Shown piece by piece: positions 30,329 to 38,542 of a stretch of 38,548 bases of DNA. Below the pieces are notes generated by a model, which was not told the DNA's origin, made no database searches, and saw only the letters and a program-made list of their open reading frames with translations. Made by a program: the position numbers and the translations under genes. Every line of letters starts with the position of its first letter. The first letter of the stretch is position 1. Source of the stretch: a virus; IMG/VR virus record IMGVR_UViG_3300030328_004673, positions 1 through 38,548 of that record; one strand, 5' to 3'.

Positions 30329-31366
30329 CTAGTAGTCGGCGTTCACAACGAGGGCGGATGTTCCGAAGTACCGGCCGACAAGCTGTCCCATGTGGTGCAT
30401 GAAAGCTGCTTTGGTGTCGTAGCCTGGCTGGCTCTGGAACTCGCTTAGCTTGAAGTAGAATCCGCTCTGTCCAACCCATTGGATTTGAGCGTGGTCCAAG
30501 AAGATGTACGAAACATCAGTTGCGCCCATCGCAGAATAATTTGTTGAGTTAGGAAGATCGGTAACTTCGAGCGGAATACCGTTGTAAAACTGAACAAGCT
30601 TTCCGCCATCGAGCTCACTTTCAGTCAGGTACCGCTCTTGCGTTTGAAGCAAATCTTTCATGTTCTTACAAGCTTCAATGGACTGATAACCGCGAATCGA
30701 GTTGCGGCTTGTACCAGCCACACCAGCCAAGCGATTAATGCGAGCAATGATTTCAAAAAGGACAGGCAGGTGGTTTATTGAACCGCCGGCAACATCACCA
30801 TATTGGTTTTGGAAACCAGGAGCGCCTGCATGAAGAGCACGGCTTACATGGTGAATCGTATTTGTTTGAGTTCCTGGGGCTCGGTTCTCAAGAAGACCCG
30901 TTGTGTCGGTAACACCGTTAAGGGTGACCGAATCCGACATGGATGGAACATTACCGAACAGCAACTGCTCCTCGAACTCGGCGCGAAAGCCTTGCTCGGT
31001 GTCCTGTAGGCGGCTCTCTAGAATTGAAACAATCTCTGCTTCACCACGGTTAAGACGCTCTTCGTGGCCAGAAATAACGACAGGACGGATACAATCCATC
31101 CAGCCTTCCCAACCAGGAGTGCCAACAGGCTGAACGGTCATGTTGACAGGCTCATATCCAGTCGAAAGCTGTGTGGTTTGGCTATGACGATTGAAACGCC
31201 AAGAGACGATCATCCGCTCGCCGCCCTGCTGTTCACGCTTTCCCATCTTATCGATGTTGGCAAGTAGCGGACGATTAATGTCAAGCGCATCTACGATCTC
31301 ATCGTGCAGCGCAAAAGCCGTGGTTGAAAGTAGTTGATCGCTAATAGTTAAGTTAGTGGTAGGCAC
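30329..31366 (-). CDS. Major capsid protein (HK97-like, N4gp56/P22-type group), 345 aa
   Basis: A GTG at 31366 is favoured: TAGGAGACTAAAA lies upstream, and the product starts MPTTNLTISDQLL. Conserved-looking features are EIVDALDINRPLLANID, an E-loop-like QGGERMIVSWRF, a spine-type long helix (HEERLNRGEAEIVSILESRLQDTEQGF), and the C-terminal GRYFGTSALVVNADY. Length and the position between scaffold and decoration genes fit the shell protein. A promoter-like sequence and two TATGCAAAC motifs precede the gene. It forms the icosahedral shell around DNA. Confidence 0.9.
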   Translation of the reverse strand: MPTTNLTISDQLLSTTAFALHDEIVDALDINRPLLANIDKMGKREQQGGERMIVSWRFNRHSQTTQLSTGYEPVNMTVQPVGTPGWEGWMDCIRPVVISGHEERLNRGEAEIVSILESRLQDTEQGFRAEFEEQLLFGNVPSMSDSVTLNGVTDTTGLLENRAPGTQTNTIHHVSRALHAGAPGFQNQYGDVAGGSINHLPVLFEIIARINRLAGVAGTSRNSIRGYQSIEACKNMKDLLQTQERYLTESELDGGKLVQFYNGIPLEVTDLPNSTNYSAMGATDVSYIFLDHAQIQWVGQSGFYFKLSEFQSQPGYDTKAAFMHHMGQLVGRYFGTSALVVNADY

Positions 31367-31409
31367 TTTTAGTCTCCTAGACAGGAAATCCAACGAGGTT
31401 ACGTTGCAT

Positions 31410-31438
31410 AGTTTAAGACAGAAAACTTAAATATGCAA
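31410..31438 (-). promoter_or_regulatory. Promoter candidate for the capsid gene, with TATGCAAA motifs
   Basis: On the - strand TTGCAT (31438-31433), a 17-bp spacer and TAAACT (31415-31410) make a fair sigma70-like promoter 44 bases before the capsid GTG. TATGCAAAC occurs at 31432-31440 (overlapping the -35) and 31452-31460, and ATGCAATC at 31461-31468. Repeats at 20-bp distance suggest an activator site. The combination of promoter here and terminator at 29807 would raise capsid and decoration protein levels. Confidence 0.5.
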
Positions 31439-31466
31439 ACCACTTTTCATGTATGCAAACATGCAA

Positions 31467-32390
31467 TCATCTGTATTGCTTTATGCGCTTTGCGTAATCT
31501 CGCTCCATTTCGTCTGGATGCTCGCGGTAATAGCGCATAATTTCAATTGCACTTGCTCCCTCTGGCGGTCCCGATTTTCCTTTGGGGAAACTGGACCCTC
31601 GACCGTTTGCTTGGCGAGCTCGTTTGCGCGATTCGTCTACGCCGTTGGTAGTGCTAGCGCGCTCAACTGTTTCACCGCGCTTTGCCTTGATTAAGACGTA
31701 CGCATCCTCTGCAGAGATTGCGTTGTTCATACTCTTACGCAAATCAACAATTTCTTGTTTTAACTTTACAAAGTCAGGATTTTTCTTAGCAAACGCTTTG
31801 AGCTCAACGACTCTTGCTTCTGTCGCAGCCTTTTGTTTGACCTGATTGTATTCTTCTTGCTGCTTTGAGATGTTTGAATCGAGCTGTTCGAAATAGGTTT
31901 GCATTCGCTTTGCTACTTCTTGCTGAACAAGAAACGCCATACCATCGGGTGTAAAGGGATCTGGTGCTTCGCCTTCAGGCGCCGCTACAGCATTACGAGC
32001 TCCGTCATCTTGAAGCAGCTTATACATACGAAGACGCTCTTCAGACAGCATAGACTGGGCGTCTTCAAGCGAACGTTGTCGCGCATCAAGTTCTGACTCG
32101 CGTTGCCTATAGCCGTCACCTAGCGATGTGCTTTTACGATACATCGCATTGAGGACACGTTGAGCCTCCGGCGAAAGGTTTTCGAGGTCAGCAGCCGAAG
32201 GCTCCCAATTGTCTCCACGAGCATCAAACCGTTTCATCCAGTCGGGTGCATCGTCACCAAGGAGGTCACTCTTAGGTTCCTCTGTTGAGACTTCTTGGGT
32301 TTCTTCGACGGCTTGAACTTCTTCCTTTGCCTCTGGTTCAGGCGTTTCAATTGGTTCAGGAGTTGCAGTTGGTTCTGTTGGTTGTTCCAT
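31467..32390 (-). CDS. Scaffolding protein, 307 aa
   Basis: ATG at 32390 follows the previous stop by 2 bases. The N-terminal 45 residues are Pro/Glu/Thr-rich and very acidic (TEPTATPEPIETPEPEAKEE), a disordered segment. The middle is a long coiled coil (RQRESELDARQRSLEDAQSML, VAKRMQTYFEQLDSNISKQQEE), and the C-terminus is basic (RGSSFPKGKSGPPEG and YRE...AKRIKQYR), as in scaffold proteins that bind capsid protein by a basic C-terminal helix. Position directly before the capsid gene supports it. Confidence 0.85.
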   Translation of the reverse strand: MEQPTEPTATPEPIETPEPEAKEEVQAVEETQEVSTEEPKSDLLGDDAPDWMKRFDARGDNWEPSAADLENLSPEAQRVLNAMYRKSTSLGDGYRQRESELDARQRSLEDAQSMLSEERLRMYKLLQDDGARNAVAAPEGEAPDPFTPDGMAFLVQQEVAKRMQTYFEQLDSNISKQQEEYNQVKQKAATEARVVELKAFAKKNPDFVKLKQEIVDLRKSMNNAISAEDAYVLIKAKRGETVERASTTNGVDESRKRARQANGRGSSFPKGKSGPPEGASAIEIMRYYREHPDEMERDYAKRIKQYR

Positions 32391-32392
32391 GA

Positions 32393-32899
32393 TTACACCA
32401 TTGCGCTAAAGTCTTCGTCGCCTGGCTCTTCAACAGGTGCTGGCGTTGCTTCCGCTTCTGCCACTGGCTGCTGCATCGCTTGTTTGACTTGTTTGTCAGT
32501 AGACATTTTGTTGATCATGTTGGCCATCTTCAGCAGTCCCTCATCGGAGGTCGACTCAACGGCAGGATCGAACGCATACTGCTCGGCACCAGCCATTGCG
32601 GGCACTTGTGCAAAGGCGGTCACCTGTGCGTACAACGGTGCAGGAAGGGCCTCTACGGGCTCTTGTACCTGTACAGGCTCTCCTGCCGGCATCTGTCCAT
32701 CAGACAACTCTGCGATAGCGTCAGCAGCCGTTTTGCCTAACGCATTGACGCGCTTTGGTGACAGCGGCTTTTGGGCCATAGGGGCCTGCCCTACCTCAGC
32801 CATTGCTTGTTCTTGTGCAGCTGCATCGACTTCGGCCATCTTGGCTTCCACGTCGGCATCAGTTGCTTCGGTATATCCCATAGGATCATTTTCCGGCAT
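32393..32899 (-). CDS. Acidic, alanine/proline-rich head protein, 168 aa
   Basis: The ATG at 32899 (MPENDPMGYTEATDAD) follows ATGAGGAGTAGAA and overlaps the zinc-ribbon stop by 14 bases. The protein is acidic and low-complexity (Ala, Pro, Glu, Gln, Met) with a helix near residues 118-145 (DEGLLKMANMINKMSTDKQVKQA). It is located between portal-side genes and scaffold, so it may be a second scaffold or core component. No motif identifies it. Confidence 0.6.
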   Translation of the reverse strand: MPENDPMGYTEATDADVEAKMAEVDAAAQEQAMAEVGQAPMAQKPLSPKRVNALGKTAADAIAELSDGQMPAGEPVQVQEPVEALPAPLYAQVTAFAQVPAMAGAEQYAFDPAVESTSDEGLLKMANMINKMSTDKQVKQAMQQPVAEAEATPAPVEEPGDEDFSAMV

Positions 32900-33377
32900 T
32901 TCTACTCCTCATGCGATTACGCATTGTGTCTTGGCTTTCGTCATAAAAGCCTTTGTCACGTAGTTCTCTAAATTCTCGATAGGCCGGATGCTCTTCATAC
33001 ATCCGATCCATTTTTCGAAGCTTCTCGATTTTTGCGCGGCGATTTTCCGTGTTTTGCCGGGCTATACGCTCATAGTCCACATTGGCACCGTCTAAAGCGA
33101 CAATGCCTTTTTCCTTCATGACCTTCTTACGATGCGCTTTAGAGTGGATGCGCATGTTCAAAGCACGGTCAAAGTACGGATAATGCTTGCCGTAGCCGGC
33201 TTCGTCGCCCAAATCAATCGGTGTTGGTAACTCAATCAATGAAACGAATTGCTCTGCACCACAGTTAGGACAAGTCGGATTGTCGTTGTCGCCCATACCT
33301 ATGAGCTCACCGTTATGCTCCATTACTTCATAACTGGTGTTACAGGACGTACATCGCCTGGAATTAATTAGGGGCAT
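32886..33377 (-). CDS. Zinc-ribbon (FmdB/putative regulatory-like) head-region protein, 163 aa
   Basis: ATG at 33377 follows CAGGAGATTATTA and overlaps the portal stop by 14 bases. The N-terminal ribbon has CTSC (C9, C12) and CPNC (C36, C39) 24 residues apart, as in FmdB-type small zinc ribbons (RCTSCNTSYEVMEH). The C-terminal 90 residues are strongly basic and helical (HRKKVMKEKG, RRAKIEKLRKMDRMYEEH). Similar proteins occur directly after portal genes in some phages. Its work is unknown; nucleic-acid binding during packaging is possible. Confidence 0.7.
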   Translation of the reverse strand: MPLINSRRCTSCNTSYEVMEHNGELIGMGDNDNPTCPNCGAEQFVSLIELPTPIDLGDEAGYGKHYPYFDRALNMRIHSKAHRKKVMKEKGIVALDGANVDYERIARQNTENRRAKIEKLRKMDRMYEEHPAYREFRELRDKGFYDESQDTMRNRMRSRNAGK

Positions 33378-35202
33378 TAATAATCTCCTGTCTCTCAGAC
33401 AAAACCTCGTCCGGCAATTCAGGAGAAGGCACCCGATCTATTTGCGCCACAGCTTGACGAGCAGCTGCCTTGACGTCCTCATCCGCAAGCAAATCGCCTA
33501 ATTCCTCGTCGGACAACACTTCCTCATCCGGCCCTAATTGCGACAACGTGTCCCAGGTAAAGTCATCTGGGAGGTTGTACAGTTCGACCAGGTAGTTCAA
33601 TTGCAACTCTGCCATGCGCTTTGCTTGCGGGGTTACCTCTTGCGAGGTTGCTACGGTGACAAGTTCCATTAGTTGGGTATGAATCGAAATAAATTCTTGT
33701 CGTCGTTGCGCTTCAGCTATGGGAGTGTTTGCAATATCGCTAAGAGACACAGCCCAGTTAGCGCCCAAGAGCTCCACATCAAACTCACGAACCTCGCCGT
33801 GAACACGTACAGAAAACGTTCCTTTCCCGCCCAACGATTCGTACAATACACGCATGTACAGGCGAACCAATCTACTTAACGCTCTGTCCATCCGCTTACG
33901 AAGCTTGCCTAGAGTCGTCTCGGTGTATTGAGACAAGGTGTGAACCTCAGTAGCGGTCGCGTAATTAAGCGCCTTACCCCTCGTAAAGTCAGCGATGCCC
34001 TGTGTTTCAGCTTGATTTTGTCCCAATACACCGAGATAGTCGAATATCGTTTTGCTTACTGGCTGTTGATCCAGCCAACGAGCAACCTGACCGAGCTCTC
34101 CCTCAAACTCAATTTCAGCTACGACTCCGTCTCTCCCCGACATGATTTCATCTAAACTTTCCCCGTCCAATGCGTCTTTTCTCATCAACAGCACGCGAGC
34201 AGCATCTCTTCGGAAAGCATTTGCTAACCATGTTGTGATGAAGTTTCTCTCGCGAGTAATTTGATAAATAGATCCAACCGAGGAAATGCCTTCCATTGGA
34301 AACTCTGGCACATTCTCTAGGACCACTGGAAAAATGGGGGGTGCTGGCGTACCGTCGGCCCATGAATACGGAATGGCTTCATCGTCGCTGACTTGCGTTA
34401 CACCAACAGCGTCACCCGAGCTTTCGTCAATTGCGTAAACACGCATGATTCCCCTTGCATTGGAACCATCTGACGCCTCAAACGTCTCGGTTAAATCATA
34501 CCATTCCAATATCCTGACGAACGCCGGCACACCCTCCCAAGCGTCAGAAGTATAAAAACCATCCTCTAAAACATCTGGCCGTATGATTGGATTAACTCCA
34601 TCAACATCACCATACAGCGCTCGAAATTCCTCGATTGGCATGTAGTACGTGTGCCCGATGTACCTCATAAATCGTGGATTTTGAGCACGACGGTCCATCA
34701 CGAGCTCCCAAGGCGGGATGCACTCCAACCAGATTTTGTCGAACGGACTGTCGCCTAGACGGTCGTCTTCGCCTAGCTTGAATCCGATCTCTGGATACAT
34801 CAGCGCCATTGAAAAGGCTTGGTCCGTCAGAATGTCTGCGTACTGCTCGTTCAAAAAGCGGTCGGCAACAATGCTACACGCAAGTGCAGGGTCACCCGGC
34901 TCGTAGTCTTCAAGATTAGGAGCCTTTCCATAAACGACAGGATCAACGCTAAACGTTGTTCGCATGCCCTTATAAAACAGCCCTGCAACAAACGAGTTTA
35001 CCCACGACTTGACTTGGTTGGTTTCAACCTTGACCGGTCCTACGTCGCGGTCTTCAATACGCCCGCGCGTTCTCCCATACGTCGCCTTTTCCCAAAACTT
35101 GTCTTTGAAAGCGGCCCTATAACGATCCCATTCATTGCGGTTTTGTGAAACCCAGTTTTGATGGTTGCGTACGATTAATTGAATTTCAGCTCGTTCGATC
35201 AC
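33364..35202 (-). CDS. Portal protein, 612 aa
   Basis: The GTG at 35202 overlaps the terminase stop (GTGA). Typical portal features are the N-terminal helical start (RNHQNWVSQNRNEWDRYRAAFKDKFWE), SWVNSFVAGLFYKGMRTTFSVDP, the clip/stem region (ITRERNFITTWLANAFRRDAARVLL), and NQAETQGIADFTRGKALNYATATEVH followed by helices LRKRMDRALSRLVRLYMRVLYESL and an acidic C-terminus. It would form the dodecameric ring through which terminase pumps DNA. Size and position after TerL agree with the call. Confidence 0.9.
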   Translation of the reverse strand: MIERAEIQLIVRNHQNWVSQNRNEWDRYRAAFKDKFWEKATYGRTRGRIEDRDVGPVKVETNQVKSWVNSFVAGLFYKGMRTTFSVDPVVYGKAPNLEDYEPGDPALACSIVADRFLNEQYADILTDQAFSMALMYPEIGFKLGEDDRLGDSPFDKIWLECIPPWELVMDRRAQNPRFMRYIGHTYYMPIEEFRALYGDVDGVNPIIRPDVLEDGFYTSDAWEGVPAFVRILEWYDLTETFEASDGSNARGIMRVYAIDESSGDAVGVTQVSDDEAIPYSWADGTPAPPIFPVVLENVPEFPMEGISSVGSIYQITRERNFITTWLANAFRRDAARVLLMRKDALDGESLDEIMSGRDGVVAEIEFEGELGQVARWLDQQPVSKTIFDYLGVLGQNQAETQGIADFTRGKALNYATATEVHTLSQYTETTLGKLRKRMDRALSRLVRLYMRVLYESLGGKGTFSVRVHGEVREFDVELLGANWAVSLSDIANTPIAEAQRRQEFISIHTQLMELVTVATSQEVTPQAKRMAELQLNYLVELYNLPDDFTWDTLSQLGPDEEVLSDEELGDLLADEDVKAAARQAVAQIDRVPSPELPDEVLSERQEIINAPN

Positions 35203-36797
35203 TGGATCAACCCCAATTCGCGATGACGGACAGCGCGCTTTTCATGTGTGGACAATTGTACCTGGTCACGATAGGATTTTGCAGACTTACTATTCCAGAG
35301 CGCAAGGCAGAGTGCGTCTGCATGATCATCGTGACCATCGCCATCTGCCTGGATGTTCCCGTTTTCTTTCTCTCGCATAGTGATTAACTCACTCACTGTA
35401 ACGGGGCACTTTAAGTCTGCAAAACCGTTATCAATGATGTATGCTGCGTAGTCAAAAACCTCTTGTTTTGAATTCGATGCCTTGCCTCGCTGCATCCAAA
35501 AATCCTTGCCCTTAAAATCTTTCCAAATTCGGCAATTCAATTCTTTAAGTCGTCGCAGGACAGCTTTTCCGTGGTTGTTTCCCTCACACAAAACCCGAGC
35601 TCCGTTGTACCGGATGGACAACTGTGCGCCTATTTCTGCGAATTTTGTAGGTTTTATGCGGTTGCTTCGATACGTGGCCACCTGTCTCAAGTCTTCAGTA
35701 ACCACCTGCCATACTGCGTAATCACCGCCTGTTCCACCTGCTGCGTCACCACCGATGTAGTATCGCTTACCAGGGATGGCTTCTTCCCAGATTAGCATTG
35801 GCCCCTCCATGTCGTGATGACCAGCAGGGATCTGTGCAGCGACTCGATTTAGCTTTTCCACATCAAACCAACTGCCGTCAGCAATGAGAAAAGGCTCTTC
35901 CCAAGTCATGGGATATTCCTTACGAAAGTCTCGCTCACCAATCAGTTCTATTTTGAATCGGCGCCATGCGAGCTGTTCGTCTGTCAGATCGTGGAGCTCA
36001 ACCAATTCAATTTCATCTGACGTAAGCTCAAATCCCTTTTCTGGCTTAAGCTTATAAGTAGGAAAATCACTCCAAGGGAAAAATAGAAACGACCATTGCT
36101 GACTTAGTCGCGCCTTTTTTACCTGCTCGTAGAACACGCCATCCGGCCCGTCCCCCGTACTTTCAATCACAACCCGTGTTTGCGGTGACTCGTGCAGAGT
36201 AGCGTTTGCTGAAGCCCAGACCTGTCGGTCAACTGCAACACCTGACTTAACAGCAGAGCCTTTAGGCCAAAACCCCATCTCGGTTGCGTGCAGACACTGG
36301 TTTGTAAACGACCGCGCCTGACCTCGACCACCAGCCATGTTTTGCCGGAACGTTGCCCCGTTATGAGAGAATCGGATTTCCTGCGAGTTGTCCCTATCTA
36401 ACCCAGGCCGCATGATTTTCGGTAGGCTCATCCAATACTGACGAACCATTTCGTTTACACGACCAGCTGCTCCTGATTCATGGGTCAACGTAAGCAACGC
36501 AAGGGGGTTAGGACTCGTGTACAGCAGCCAAAAAAAGCAAGCTGTAGTGACAGTAGTGCATCCAATCTGTCTTGGTTTAAGCACGCATATTCGCTTCTTG
36601 TCACGGAACGATTTTATAATTCTGACCTGCTCGGGAAACAAACTAGTCAGCCTATTGGTCTTACCGTGCTGGTCAATAATCCCTAGTAACGGAATAAACC
36701 AAAGCGGTTCACGCATTTTTTCACGCATTGACAGCGTTTCATCTTGCTCTTCTGTAAAGGGGTACCAAGGTTTGTCCCTACATGGATGCTTAATCAT
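35199..36797 (-). CDS. terL: Terminase large subunit, 532 aa
   Basis: ATPase part: Walker-A-like LKPRQIGCTT (73-82), and HATEMGFWP (170-178) at the Walker B place. Nuclease part: Asp351 in YYIGGDAAGGTGGDYAVW, Glu405 in VLCEGNNHG and the acidic pair in GHDDHADALCLAL (490-491), the RNase-H-fold metal ligands of terminases. It packages DNA into proheads through the portal and cuts concatemers. The ATG at 36797 overlaps the upstream stop (ATGA). The Walker A motif is of the deviant type seen in many terminases, with no GxGKS. The N-terminal 50 residues are a short extension. Confidence 0.97.
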   Translation of the reverse strand: MIKHPCRDKPWYPFTEEQDETLSMREKMREPLWFIPLLGIIDQHGKTNRLTSLFPEQVRIIKSFRDKKRICVLKPRQIGCTTVTTACFFWLLYTSPNPLALLTLTHESGAAGRVNEMVRQYWMSLPKIMRPGLDRDNSQEIRFSHNGATFRQNMAGGRGQARSFTNQCLHATEMGFWPKGSAVKSGVAVDRQVWASANATLHESPQTRVVIESTGDGPDGVFYEQVKKARLSQQWSFLFFPWSDFPTYKLKPEKGFELTSDEIELVELHDLTDEQLAWRRFKIELIGERDFRKEYPMTWEEPFLIADGSWFDVEKLNRVAAQIPAGHHDMEGPMLIWEEAIPGKRYYIGGDAAGGTGGDYAVWQVVTEDLRQVATYRSNRIKPTKFAEIGAQLSIRYNGARVLCEGNNHGKAVLRRLKELNCRIWKDFKGKDFWMQRGKASNSKQEVFDYAAYIIDNGFADLKCPVTVSELITMREKENGNIQADGDGHDDHADALCLALWNSKSAKSYRDQVQLSTHEKRAVRHRELGLIQ

Positions 36798-37012
36798 TTG
36801 TTACGCCTCCATGCTTCGACCACCCACCGGTCCTCGTCCAAAACCTTCGCCGCGTCCTCAACAGAGCCAGCGCGAACCAGGGCATCGACAGCCCGAGACC
36901 TAGAACAATGGCACCTTTCGCAAACCTGCTCGATACGCTCCTCGGCAATTGGTGTGACGGACACGGAGATTTCGCGCCGCGATAGGAATAGTGGTCCATG
37001 GCTACGCTTCAT
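36794..37012 (-). CDS. Small putative ribbon-helix-helix protein upstream of TerL, 72 aa
   Basis: The ATG at 37012 (MKRSHGPLFLSRREISV) follows an upstream stop overlap of 11 bases; the frame is open further but that start lacks support. REISVSVTPIAEERIEQVC and SRSRAVDALVRAGSVEDAAKVL show one strand and helices as in RHH/CopG domains, with a short C-terminal extension (DRWVVEAWRRNK). It overlaps the TerL start by 4 bases. It could be a DNA-binding small terminase-like partner or a regulator. Confidence 0.6.
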   Translation of the reverse strand: MKRSHGPLFLSRREISVSVTPIAEERIEQVCERCHCSRSRAVDALVRAGSVEDAAKVLDEDRWVVEAWRRNK

Positions 37013-37244
37013 CTCTAAACATCCGAAGAAACTCTTCAGAGCCCCCGTCGCCTTCGCCTTTTGCGTCAGTAAAACTAGCAATACCCTTAATTGCATCTGC
37101 TAAATGGCTAACGCTAATCCGATCTGGCTCGTCTGCGAAACGATATAAAATTGCTCGTCCGATTCCTATTGCAATCTCCTCCGATGTAAGCCCCTTTTTA
37201 GCAGCTAGGTCGCGGATTATTTGCAATGGGTCGTCATTAGCCAT
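37002..37244 (-). CDS. Small hypothetical protein of the packaging cluster, 80 aa
   Basis: The ATG at 37244 (MANDDPLQ) is favoured over a longer frame because it overlaps the upstream stop closely. The sequence is helical (QIIRDLAAKKGLTSEEIAIGIGRAI), with a negatively charged and glycine-rich C-terminal part (SFTDAKGEGDGGSEEFL). No family is recognised. The gene overlaps both neighbours, so it is part of the TerL transcript. Confidence 0.6.
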   Translation of the reverse strand: MANDDPLQIIRDLAAKKGLTSEEIAIGIGRAILYRFADEPDRISVSHLADAIKGIASFTDAKGEGDGGSEEFLRMFRDEA

Positions 37245-37659
37245 CAGACTGGCCTCTTCGCAAAGGAACCAGGTTTTCAGGCAGCTCATGCGAGTACATG
37301 TAGACTGATCGGCCGAGACTATCGAACATTTGGCGCGTTTGCTTCACAGCATGCAGCACCATTCCACGCAATCGGGTCCGGTCATCCATATCTCGGTACG
37401 CCTGACGCCGACATTCTGCCGGCCCCATGTGACTTGCGCTCTGTAAAGCATTCAAGGCGTCTGCAGAGCCGCAATGACGCTGAAATACCCATAAATCTTG
37501 CGTAATACAGCGGGCTTCGACGTAGTTTAGTGAGGTTGGCTCTACACCGTCACAAACATCATCTAACACAGCCTCATACAACTGCATGTATTCGGACACA
37601 CAGTCGAGCTCCTCGGTCAGCAAGACAGCTTCAGGCTTGGCCCACGCCATCAGATCCAT
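37237..37659 (-). CDS. Hypothetical packaging-cluster protein, small-terminase candidate, 140 aa
   Basis: The ATG at 37659 follows AAGGAGGGATCCA, one of the best ribosome binding sites in the window, and overlaps the previous stop by 29 bases. The sequence is all-helical (AVLLTEELDCVSEYMQLYEAVLDDV, RGMVLHAVKQTRQMFDSLGR). Length and fold type fit the oligomerising small terminase subunit. No HTH is obvious, so the other candidate is the 37631 gene. The call rests on position. Confidence 0.45.
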   Translation of the reverse strand: MDLMAWAKPEAVLLTEELDCVSEYMQLYEAVLDDVCDGVEPTSLNYVEARCITQDLWVFQRHCGSADALNALQSASHMGPAECRRQAYRDMDDRTRLRGMVLHAVKQTRQMFDSLGRSVYMYSHELPENLVPLRRGQSDG

Positions 37660-38485
37660 TGGATCCCTCCTTATCCTCTGCAGCCTGGAAACTTGAGCGC
37701 AATGACGTCCAACTGACACCGAACGACTCTGCGATATCTTTCCATTTTTCCCCGGCGCCGCGTAGCATCTTGACTTGGCGGTACTGTGCAGCCGTTAAGG
37801 GCATTGGCCCCTTGGATTTAGCCTGTCCACCGCCGACATATTGCTCTAATAGGTCCAATGCCTTGCGCCGTTGGTCTCGTAAAGCAGGTGGAAGGTACTT
37901 ATGGTCGCCCGTTTCTAGGTATTTAACCATTGTGACGTCAGGCCGACCGTGCCGTTCCATGTGCATGTCGAGCTCTTCGTTCTGAAAGTTGTCAATCACA
38001 CAGTAGGTCAACACCAATTGGTCTATTTCGACCCACTGAAACTGCGTTCGCTGTGGGCTTGGAGCACCACCACCGTAGTTTGAGGGACTAAACTGGAAAC
38101 GGTCCCACTTTTCCGGGTTTGTATTAGGCCCACGGCTCTGTGTTCGCCCCTTTGTAGAGGTGATTGACCATGCCAACACGACCCACTCACCGTTTTTAGT
38201 TAGACGGCGCGTAAATTGAACAGCATCGTGCAAGGCAGCGTTGCACATATTGAAGAAAATGTTCTCGCTAACCTGCCCAACCACTGCGTTTTCAGTGAAT
38301 TTATGCTCAAAATGCCGAAAACGAAACGATTCTGGCTCGCTAAGAACGGCAGCTGGCTCAAAATTACACCGCTCTTCCCAATTTCGTATTGCTTTTTTCA
38401 TGATTTGCACCATGTGCTGACGCCCTGAAATCATAATTTCGTTACTTGGCTCTGAACTATCTGTTGATTCAGCTACATTTATCAT
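37631..38485 (-). CDS. HTH-containing protein, first gene of the late operon, 284 aa
   Basis: The ATG at 38485 follows AGAGGGGCGACAGT; an upstream extension in frame to 38542 is unsupported. The C-terminal 60 residues hold a helix-turn-helix pattern (LTAAQYRQVKMLRGAGEKWK, DIAESFGVSWTSLRSSFQ). The middle (HFEHKFTENAVVGQVSENIFFNMCNAALHDAVQFT) is mixed. It is the first gene on the - strand and faces the left-end operon across the contig ends. It might be the small terminase subunit that recognises the packaging site, or an activator of late genes. The family is not recognised. Confidence 0.55.
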   Translation of the reverse strand: MINVAESTDSSEPSNEIMISGRQHMVQIMKKAIRNWEERCNFEPAAVLSEPESFRFRHFEHKFTENAVVGQVSENIFFNMCNAALHDAVQFTRRLTKNGEWVVLAWSITSTKGRTQSRGPNTNPEKWDRFQFSPSNYGGGAPSPQRTQFQWVEIDQLVLTYCVIDNFQNEELDMHMERHGRPDVTMVKYLETGDHKYLPPALRDQRRKALDLLEQYVGGGQAKSKGPMPLTAAQYRQVKMLRGAGEKWKDIAESFGVSWTSLRSSFQAAEDKEGSNGSDGVGQA

Positions 38486-38513
38486 ACTGTCGCCCCTCTT
38501 GGTCACACTACAC

Positions 38514-38542
38514 CTTTTAACACAGTAGAAATTTTTACACAA
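38514..38542 (-). promoter_or_regulatory. Promoter candidate for the packaging/late operon
   Basis: On the - strand TTGTGT (38542-38537), a 17-bp spacer and TAAAAG (38519-38514) lie 29 bases before the first start codon at 38485. The match is moderate. A 6-bp inverted repeat GTCGCC/GGCGAC at 38489-38494 and 38543-38548 encloses it, which could be a protein site or chance. Confidence 0.4.

Noticed and set aside
35199-36797. Contractile-tail or siphophage assignment
   Set aside because: No sheath, baseplate or tape-measure gene is present; the tail genes are connector, nozzle and internal proteins.
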